From: Prevotellaceae bacterium UBA4336
GTDB taxonomy: Bacteria > Bacteroidota > Bacteroidia > Bacteroidales > Bacteroidaceae
Direction of reading: 5' to 3'
Length of the DNA stretch: 21,059 bases
NCBI GenBank assembly: GCA_002394305.1
Contig: DGTM01000013.1
Span: 1-21,059 of the forward strand
The notes beneath the pieces were generated by a model that searched no databases, was not told the DNA's origin, and worked only from the letters and a program-made list of their open reading frames with translations. Below are positions 15,620-21,059 of this stretch, piece by piece; position 1 is the stretch's first letter, and the number at the start of each line of letters is the position of its first letter. Both the position numbers and the translations under genes were made by a program.

Positions 15620-17761
15620 ATGAGAAAACATTTATCTGGTATTCTTGTCCTTGCTGCGGTGCTGCTCTCAGCCTGCAAGGAGGAGATAGATACCTCAGCA
15701 CGTTACGTCTTCAAGGAGGAGACCATTGCAAGTTACCTTAGCAAGCACGAGCAGTACAGCGAGTACTATCGCCTGCTGGGCGAAATGGAAGTCAGCAACA
15801 TCACGGAGACAAGTGTCCTACAGCTGCTTACGGCCCGCGGGCACTATACGGTGTTTGCCCCCACCAACGAAGCAATCCAGAATTATCTCGACACGCTGGT
15901 GACAACCGGACTCATCAGCGAAGCCAGTTGGGACGCCTTCCCCAGCGAGCGCAAACGCGACTCCATCAAGCAGGTAATCGTCTACAACAGCATCATCGAC
16001 AGCGGCGACGACTACGACTACTTCGAGATAAATGCCTTCCCGGTCCCCACGGCCACATCGAAGAGCGTACAGTTCAATCTGCCCAACATGAACGACCGCA
16101 AGCTCACCGTGCAGCACACCGACAGCGGCGACACGCTCTACATCAACGATTGCCTGATAGACATAAACAACCGCGACATCCTCTGCATCAATGGCGTCGT
16201 ACATGCCATGCACAGCGTTGTCGCGCCCAGCGACAACACGATGGACATTCTGCTGAGGAAGTACATCGAGGACGAGAACTCGGGATACGTCGTCTCTGCC
16301 AAGATTGTCCAGGCTTGCGGACTGTTCGACACACTCGCTGCCAACCGCGACGAGAAGTACGAAGATCTCTTCCAAAAGGGTGCAATACCCAAAAAGAACG
16401 AAGAAACAAAGGGCGAAACAGCAACCTTCCATACCCCCGAACACCGTTACTACGGCTTCACCTTCTTTGCCGAAACAGATGAATTCTGGGCACAGGCCAT
16501 CGGAAAGGGCATCGAGGAAATCACGTTGAAGGACGTGATGGACTACCTTGACAGTCAGGGCGTTTACCCCGAGGCAAAGCGCGACGAGAACTACAAGTCG
16601 GAGGACAACCTCCTCTATCAGTTCATCACCTACCACCTCCTGCCGGAGAGACTCTCGCCGGACAAGCTCGTCTACCACTACAACGAGCAGGGCTACAACC
16701 TCAGCAGAAAGACTCCCTCCGTCGCCGTGCAGGAGTTCTATACGACAATGGGCAAGCGTCGCCTCCTGAAGATCTTCGAGAGCCTCGAGAGTAACGGCGT
16801 CTACCTCAACCGCTTCCCCAAGCTCAGAAACGGTCGGCGCGACGACTATCACGAAGATTCGTGCGCTCCTGAAAATGCAGGCATTGCCATCGGCGAACCG
16901 AATCTGTCGGGAGACAACGACATCCGCAACGGTATCATCTATCCCATCAACGATTTGCTGTGGTACAGCGACCGCACGCGCGACAACCTGCAGAAGCAGC
17001 GCATCCGCTGGAGCGTGCCGAGCATGTGGCCCGAGTTCATGAACAACGACATCCGTTGCTCCGAGATTACCGACGAAAAGCACAAGAACGTCTACATCCC
17101 CAACGACCAGGAATACAAGTATCTCCAGGACGTGGACATCTCGAAGGACACACACTTCAACTATTGGACCGGACGCGGCAACGGCTGGGCAAACATGCAG
17201 GGCGATGAGCTCTCCATCCGCGGATTGCTGGAGTGCACGATGCGTCTGCCGCCAGTGCCGCGCAGGGGAACATACGAACTCCGGTACGCCATACAGTGCG
17301 GCGGTGTCATGCGTGGCATGGTGCAGTTCTACTGGGGCACCAACAAGGATAAACTCGCAGCAATGGGCATCCCCTTGGATCTGCGTCAGGCAGGCGATAA
17401 CACGCTGCACACCCCGGGCGGCAATGTGACGAGCGACATCGGCGGCGGCAGTTCCGCATACCCCGATACCGACGATGACGATTACAACGCAGAGGTTGAC
17501 AAGCGTATGCGTAACTTCGGCTTCATGAAGGGATGCAACCAGTATTGTGCCGGAGCACCGGGCAACAGCACCATGATGCGTGGCTCCAACATCTGCTTGC
17601 GCCGCATCATCATCCGCGAAACGATGGACCCCGACGAAACCTACTACATCCGCTTCAAGACCGTAATGGACGACGACACGCGCTTCTTCTACATGGACTA
17701 TCTGGAGTACTGCGCCAAGGAAGTCTACGACAACCCCGTCGAGCCGGAGGACATCTGGTAA
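15620..17761 (+). CDS. Fasciclin (FAS1) domain lipoprotein
   Basis: A 713-residue lipoprotein with the lipobox LLSAC (Cys19) followed by KEEID. The first FAS1 domain (about residues 28-203) shows both family motifs: HYTVFAPTNEAI at 75-86 and INGVVHAMHSVV near 190-201. A second, more divergent FAS1-like domain follows (about 205-395), recognisable by YYGFTFFAETDEFW and a LLYQFITYHLLPERL segment. The C-terminal part (about 480-713) is a beta-rich region I cannot name. FAS1 domains are generally adhesive or ligand-binding, so a surface attachment role is likely but unproven. The gene stands alone, with its own promoter upstream and a convergent terminator downstream. It is not obviously part of the SusCD operon, although related lipoproteins are often encoded near SusCD pairs. 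Confidence 0.88.
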   Translation: MRKHLSGILVLAAVLLSACKEEIDTSARYVFKEETIASYLSKHEQYSEYYRLLGEMEVSNITETSVLQLLTARGHYTVFAPTNEAIQNYLDTLVTTGLISEASWDAFPSERKRDSIKQVIVYNSIIDSGDDYDYFEINAFPVPTATSKSVQFNLPNMNDRKLTVQHTDSGDTLYINDCLIDINNRDILCINGVVHAMHSVVAPSDNTMDILLRKYIEDENSGYVVSAKIVQACGLFDTLAANRDEKYEDLFQKGAIPKKNEETKGETATFHTPEHRYYGFTFFAETDEFWAQAIGKGIEEITLKDVMDYLDSQGVYPEAKRDENYKSEDNLLYQFITYHLLPERLSPDKLVYHYNEQGYNLSRKTPSVAVQEFYTTMGKRRLLKIFESLESNGVYLNRFPKLRNGRRDDYHEDSCAPENAGIAIGEPNLSGDNDIRNGIIYPINDLLWYSDRTRDNLQKQRIRWSVPSMWPEFMNNDIRCSEITDEKHKNVYIPNDQEYKYLQDVDISKDTHFNYWTGRGNGWANMQGDELSIRGLLECTMRLPPVPRRGTYELRYAIQCGGVMRGMVQFYWGTNKDKLAAMGIPLDLRQAGDNTLHTPGGNVTSDIGGGSSAYPDTDDDDYNAEVDKRMRNFGFMKGCNQYCAGAPGNSTMMRGSNICLRRIIIRETMDPDETYYIRFKTVMDDDTRFFYMDYLEYCAKEVYDNPVEPEDIW

Positions 17762-17814
17762 ATACCCGGGGTGTGCACTGCCGGACGCGTTAATGCAACA
17801 CCCCAGCACATAAA

Positions 17815-17877
17815 GAACGGATTCCCCGAATCTGTGCCTCAGCGATGAAGGCTGTAGGCGATTCGGGGAATCCGTTC
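17815..17877. terminator. Bidirectional terminator between convergent genes
   Basis: A perfect 18-bp inverted repeat (17815-17832 with 17860-17877) surrounds a 27-nt loop that can itself pair GCCT (17836-17839) with AGGC (17856-17859). It lies 53 bp after the fasciclin gene and about 200 bp after the minus-strand Wzc-like gene. The plus-strand flank is T-rich (TTCAATCTTTTGTG). It probably ends transcription from both sides. Confidence 0.82.
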
Positions 17878-18075
17878 AATCTTTTGTGTCCAAAGCCACG
17901 CCGTCCCTGCCTCGAGTCCGGCTCTGCTCATGTCGGCCGTCTGTACTCCTGTGCCTGTCTGCTGCTTCAGCAGGTGTGGCACATCTTCGGCGTATGGCAG
18001 AAAGAGCGCGCACCATGGCCTGCTTACGCGCACAATAGTCTGTTTACGCGCACAAGGTGTGGTGCGTGCGGACGC
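17878..18075. other. 3' intergenic region of the Wzc-like gene
   Basis: Together with the stretch from 17762 this forms a 314-bp gap between convergent genes. This part holds the 20-bp tandem repeat at 18001-18055 and a small 5-bp hairpin near 17959-17973. I see no gene: the short open frames here have no recognisable protein features, and one of them runs through the terminator. Confidence 0.6.
18001..18055. repeat. 20-bp tandem repeat downstream of the Wzc-like gene
   Basis: TGCTTACGCGCACAA (18021-18035) recurs as TGTTTACGCGCACAA (18041-18055), 14 of 15 identical with a 20-bp period. A weaker unit precedes it at 18001 (GCGCGCACCAT core). On the minus strand the core reads TTGTGCGCGTAA. It lies in the presumed 3' untranslated region of the polysaccharide gene; function unknown. 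Confidence 0.65.
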
Positions 18076-20499
18076 TTATCCTTTGTTTCTGTGGAACAGG
18101 CTCCAGCCCTTCTTTTCCTTCTTCGAGCCGTAGCCGTACCCGTAGCCATATCCATAGCCGTACCCGTAGCCGTATTTCTTGTGCTGGCTTCGGCTGTCGT
18201 TGATGACGATGCAGAGGTGGTTGAACTTCTTCTCTTGATGCAAGTGCTCCAGCTCGGGCAGGAAGCGACGGTCAATCTTTGTCTCGCGCAGGACGTAGAT
18301 GGTCATGTCTGCCACACGTGCTGTGATGCCGGCATCGGCAACCATTTGGGCGGGAACATTGTCGATGACCACGTAGTCGTAATGCTTCTTGAGCTCCTCA
18401 ATGCAGAGGTTCAGACGGTCGCTCATGAGCAGTTCTGTCGGGTTGGGCGCAGCGACGCCTGCCGGCAGGAAGTCGAGGTTGCACTCCTTGCTCTGCGTCG
18501 TTATCATGCTGAGCACGTCGTCTGCCGCTCCGGAGAGGAAGGAGGTGAGGCCCAGCTTGCCGCCCATGCTGGAGAGGCGGCTCTGCGTGCGCTTGCGTAT
18601 GTCGGCGTCGATGAGCACCACCTTCTTGCCGCTCAGGCCAAGCGTCGCTGCGAAGTTGCGGCTGATGAACGTCTTGCCCTCGCCCGGCATGGTGCTGGTG
18701 AGCATAATGACGCGTGCGTCCTTGTTTATAAAGGGCATGTTGAAGCGCATCATGCGGAATGCCTCGACGATGACATCATCGTTCTGGTTCAGGACGACGA
18801 GGTCGGCGGCTTTGGCGCTGGACTGCATGTGTGGCACGTCGCAGAGGATGGGTATGGTGGTGTACTTCTCTACGTCTTTTCGTCCGTGCACCGTCGTGTC
18901 GAAGGCGATGCGCAGGCGGAAGTAGAGGAAGGGGATGATGATGCCGAGAATCAGAGCGCCAAGCATCGTGACCATCTTGCGGGGCGAGATGGGGATGCGG
19001 CTGCCGAAGGGCTGCTCCACGACGCGGATGTTTGCCTCGGTGATGGCAAGCTGCAGGGCTGTCTCCTCGCGTTTGTTGAGCAGGAAGGTGTAGAGTGTTT
19101 CCTTGATGGTCTGCTGGCGCGTGATGTCGATAGCCGTCTTTTCCTTTTGCGGCACGCTGCTCAGGTTGCCTTTCAGCCCGGCCTCCTCGGCCTTGGCCTT
19201 GTCCACTTGCAGCTTGAGGCTTGCGCGGTATCCCTTGAGCGACGCTGTGATGGTGGAGCGCATCTGCGAGAGGTTGTTGTCCATGTCCAGCACGATGGGA
19301 CTGCTCTCCGATGAGTTTTCGGCCAATCGGTTGCGTTGCAGCATCAGCTGGTTGTAGTTGCTTATCTGTGTGGAGATGTTTGCATCGGTGATGCCGCCCA
19401 TTGCTGGAATCAGGTTGTTGCCGTTGCTGTTCTGTGCCAGGTAGTCGACGAGGTATTCTACCATGGCGTATTGTGTCTCGGCCTGCACGGTGCGCTGGCG
19501 TGCCGTGCTGCTTTGTGTGATGAATGCTTCGCTGTTTGCCTTGAAGTCAACCAGTCCGCTGTTCTGCTTGAAGTCTGCCATGCGTCCTTCCACTTCGCTC
19601 AGTTCGGAGTGGATGAGTGCGATGCGGTCCTCAATGAACTGCGACGTGCTCTTGGCTATCTGGTTTTTGTCGTCGATGATGCTGCGTTTGTAGGCATCGA
19701 GCAGTCCGTTGAGGATGTCGTCGGCACGCTTGATGTTGGTGTCAGTGCAGGTGATGCGTACGAGGGTGCTTTCCTTGTCGACCTCGCTGCTGCTGACTTT
19801 GTTGTAGATCATGATGGCGGCGTCTTCTATGCTGATGCGCATCACGCTGACGGTTCTGTCGATGTAATCGGCAATCTGTCCCTCGGTGGGTGTTGCCACG
19901 AAGTTGCCGAAGGGTGTCTGTACGGTCTTGCCCCATTCGACCTTTGCCGTGAAGTCGGACTCCTCCATGGGCAGTCCGTACTTGACGTCGGAGATGGTTC
20001 CGCCCCTGTTGCTGTCGATGGTCAGCTTGAAGCTTGCCGGTACGGTGAAGTCCGTGAGGAAGGTGACGGTGAAGGGCCTGTCGTCGTAGAGCGACACGTA
20101 GCGCAGTCCGACGCGTGTGCCATAGAGCACGTCGAGCTGGAGGTCCTTTGCCACTTCGCGTGCAAGCTGGAAGGAGTGGAGGATGTAGACCTCGTTCTTG
20201 ACGCTCGAGCCGGCGAGGACGCCATTGAGTTGCATCAGCGCGTCGGTGTTGATGCTGGAGCGTCTGCTGCCGCCGGAGCCGTTGTCGTCCTTGACGAGCA
20301 TTACGGCCTGCCGCTGATAGACGTTGCTCTTTGTGGCGAGATAGAGGCGCGCGAGCACCAGTGCCACGATGACGGAAAGGAGGAACCAGCCCCAGTTGTT
20401 GAGGAACGTGTCGAGGATGTCGCGCAGGGTGAGCGTTTCGTCGACGGCTGAAGTCTTGCGACGTGTGCGGGCTGATGGGCTATTGCTGATGTTTTCCAT
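18076..20499 (-). CDS. Wzc-like polysaccharide co-polymerase and tyrosine autokinase
   Basis: An 807-residue inner-membrane protein that controls chain length and export of capsular or exopolysaccharide. The N-terminal Wzz-type part has a first membrane helix at about residues 36-54, a long periplasmic region with predicted coiled coil (about 250-450), and a second membrane helix at about 509-530. The cytoplasmic BY-kinase domain has Walker A MPGEGKTF (Lys609), Walker A' VVLIDADIR (Asp631, Asp633) and Walker B VVIDNVPA (Asp713). The C-terminus carries the tyrosine cluster that such kinases autophosphorylate. Here it is an unusually regular run of eight Tyr-Gly pairs (residues 776-791), followed by a basic end. 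The ATG lies 12 nt after the stop of the Wza-like gene, so the two form one operon, and partner phosphatase and export genes are expected nearby. Confidence 0.94.
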   Translation of the reverse strand: MENISNSPSARTRRKTSAVDETLTLRDILDTFLNNWGWFLLSVIVALVLARLYLATKSNVYQRQAVMLVKDDNGSGGSRRSSINTDALMQLNGVLAGSSVKNEVYILHSFQLAREVAKDLQLDVLYGTRVGLRYVSLYDDRPFTVTFLTDFTVPASFKLTIDSNRGGTISDVKYGLPMEESDFTAKVEWGKTVQTPFGNFVATPTEGQIADYIDRTVSVMRISIEDAAIMIYNKVSSSEVDKESTLVRITCTDTNIKRADDILNGLLDAYKRSIIDDKNQIAKSTSQFIEDRIALIHSELSEVEGRMADFKQNSGLVDFKANSEAFITQSSTARQRTVQAETQYAMVEYLVDYLAQNSNGNNLIPAMGGITDANISTQISNYNQLMLQRNRLAENSSESSPIVLDMDNNLSQMRSTITASLKGYRASLKLQVDKAKAEEAGLKGNLSSVPQKEKTAIDITRQQTIKETLYTFLLNKREETALQLAITEANIRVVEQPFGSRIPISPRKMVTMLGALILGIIIPFLYFRLRIAFDTTVHGRKDVEKYTTIPILCDVPHMQSSAKAADLVVLNQNDDVIVEAFRMMRFNMPFINKDARVIMLTSTMPGEGKTFISRNFAATLGLSGKKVVLIDADIRKRTQSRLSSMGGKLGLTSFLSGAADDVLSMITTQSKECNLDFLPAGVAAPNPTELLMSDRLNLCIEELKKHYDYVVIDNVPAQMVADAGITARVADMTIYVLRETKIDRRFLPELEHLHQEKKFNHLCIVINDSRSQHKKYGYGYGYGYGYGYGYGSKKEKKGWSLFHRNKG
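18127..18174 (-). repeat. In-gene 6/12-bp repeat encoding (Tyr-Gly)8
   Basis: A 48-bp stretch encodes eight consecutive Tyr-Gly pairs of the Wzc-like kinase tail. Codons mix TAC/TAT and GGC/GGG/GGA, so the DNA is an imperfect set of four 12-bp units rather than a pure microsatellite. Gain or loss of units would stay in frame and change the number of phosphorylatable tyrosines. Confidence 0.85.
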
Positions 20500-20511
20500 T
20501 TCTTCGTGGGA

Positions 20512-21059
20512 TTATCTTTTGAGTGCTACGATGAGTGATACGATGCTGACAATCATGCCGACCACCGTGCTGCCGACTGACAGCCAGGTGTAGCTGGTGC
20601 TGCCTTTCACGCGCTGGCTCTTGTTGGGCTGCACGTAGACGACATCGTTCTGCTGCAGGTAGTATGCGGGCGAATTGAAGACAGCCTGGTTGTCGAGCAG
20701 GTTGATTTCGTAGGTCTTTCGCGTGCCGTTCTCTTCGCGAACCACCAGTACGTTGTGGCGGTGGGCGCTGTTGGTGAGGTCTCCGGCCTTGCCGAGGGCT
20801 TCCAGGATGGTCAGTCGCTCGCCCTGGTACGTTTGTGTGCCGGGATTTCTGACGTCGCCGAGGATGGTCACCTTGAAGCTCATGATTTTGGTGTTCACGA
20901 TGGCATCCTTGATGTAGCCTTCGTTAATCATGCGGTCCTGCACCATCCGGGAAATCTGTCGTGTGGTCATGCCGCCCACGTGGAGCGTGCCGAAGATGGG
21001 GAACTCGATGTTTCCCTCCTTGTCGACCTGGAAGTATGAGACGCCAGAGGAGACGTTGA
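20512..21059 (-). CDS. Wza-like polysaccharide export outer-membrane protein, 5' end missing
   Basis: The C-terminal 181 residues of a polysaccharide biosynthesis/export protein that forms the outer-membrane exit for the polymer handled by the Wzc-like kinase. The frame is open to the window edge. Upstream of the internal ATG at 20979 it still reads family sequence (YFQVDKEGNIEFPIFGTLHV), so that ATG is not the true start. The GNIEFPIFG...VGGMT stretch is the end of the Poly_export domain. It is followed by a SLBB-type domain (VTILGDVRNPGTQTY ... TILEALGKAGDL) and VYVQPNK. A C-terminal hydrophobic helix (about the last 25 residues, ending LIVALKR) is common in Bacteroidetes members. The signal peptide and lipobox would lie outside the window. 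The gap to the Wzc-like gene is 12 nt. Confidence 0.92.
   Translation of the reverse strand, partial: NVSSGVSYFQVDKEGNIEFPIFGTLHVGGMTTRQISRMVQDRMINEGYIKDAIVNTKIMSFKVTILGDVRNPGTQTYQGERLTILEALGKAGDLTNSAHRHNVLVVREENGTRKTYEINLLDNQAVFNSPAYYLQQNDVVYVQPNKSQRVKGSTSYTWLSVGSTVVGMIVSIVSLIVALKR

Noticed and set aside
17768..17804. GGGGTGT/ACACCCC inverted repeat after the fasciclin gene
   Set aside because: Only 7 bp with a 23-nt loop; the nearby 18-bp perfect hairpin is the convincing terminator.
15818..17809. 663-codon minus-strand frame opposite the fasciclin gene
   Set aside because: Shadow frame of biased composition; the plus strand carries lipobox and FAS1 motifs and has a promoter.
17839..18033. 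64-codon minus-strand frame in the convergent intergenic region
   Set aside because: It overlaps one arm of the terminator and the tandem repeat, and has no recognisable protein features.
17845..20451. Long plus-strand frames opposite the Wzc-like gene (17845-19314 and 19336-20451)
   Set aside because: The minus strand encodes clear Walker A/A'/B motifs and membrane helices. The plus frames are composition artefacts, and the first begins inside the terminator.
20977..20979. ATG at 20979 as start of the Wza-like gene
   Set aside because: In-frame family sequence continues upstream to the window edge, so this Met is internal and the gene is truncated by the window.

Overview
The window looks like chromosomal DNA of a Bacteroidales bacterium, most likely Prevotella-like (Prevotellaceae). 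The reasons are a SusC/SusD pair, lipoproteins with acidic residues just after the lipobox cysteine, three promoters with the Bacteroidetes -7 element TAnnTTTG, mostly A-rich rather than Shine-Dalgarno start regions, and two secreted proteins ending in a Prevotella-style Gly/Lys/Arg-rich tail (pattern NLxGQxxG..F+GxVV+DG+K). Genus and species cannot be fixed from the sequence alone.

Layout. (1) 1-998: 3' part of a sodium-pump decarboxylase beta subunit, closed by a 17-bp hairpin. (2) 999-2126: an intergenic repeat element and a promoter, then a two-gene unit (DUF1294 membrane protein and a GNAT-type acetyltransferase, overlapping by ATGA). (3) 2127-15297: a promoter and a leader of about 140 nt, then six co-directional genes with gaps of at most 76 bp: SusC, SusD, an HExxH zinc metallohydrolase lipoprotein, a DUF4302 lipoprotein, a 747-residue secreted protein with a BACON-like end, and an M6-type secreted metalloprotease. 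A strong terminator closes the set. (4) 15298-17761: a second copy of the repeat element, a promoter and a fasciclin-domain lipoprotein. (5) 17762-18075: a convergent intergenic region with an 18-bp perfect hairpin and 20-bp tandem repeats. (6) 18076-21059, minus strand: a Wzc-like polysaccharide co-polymerase/tyrosine kinase, preceded in its operon by a Wza-like export protein cut by the window end.

How the genes may work together. The six-gene block has no glycoside hydrolase, but it has two zinc peptidase-like proteins beside an outer-membrane SusCD importer. This suggests a protein or peptide capture locus: a secreted M6 protease cuts a protein, the surface lipoproteins trim or bind the products, and SusCD imports them. 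The substrate is unknown. The two minus-strand genes belong to a capsule or exopolysaccharide export system.

The least explained structure is an 84-bp intergenic element present twice (1171-1254 and 15408-15491; 76 of 84 positions identical by eye, no gaps). It is built from 21-bp units centred on a GAAATATATTTC-type palindrome, and both copies sit between a terminator and a TAnnTTTG promoter.
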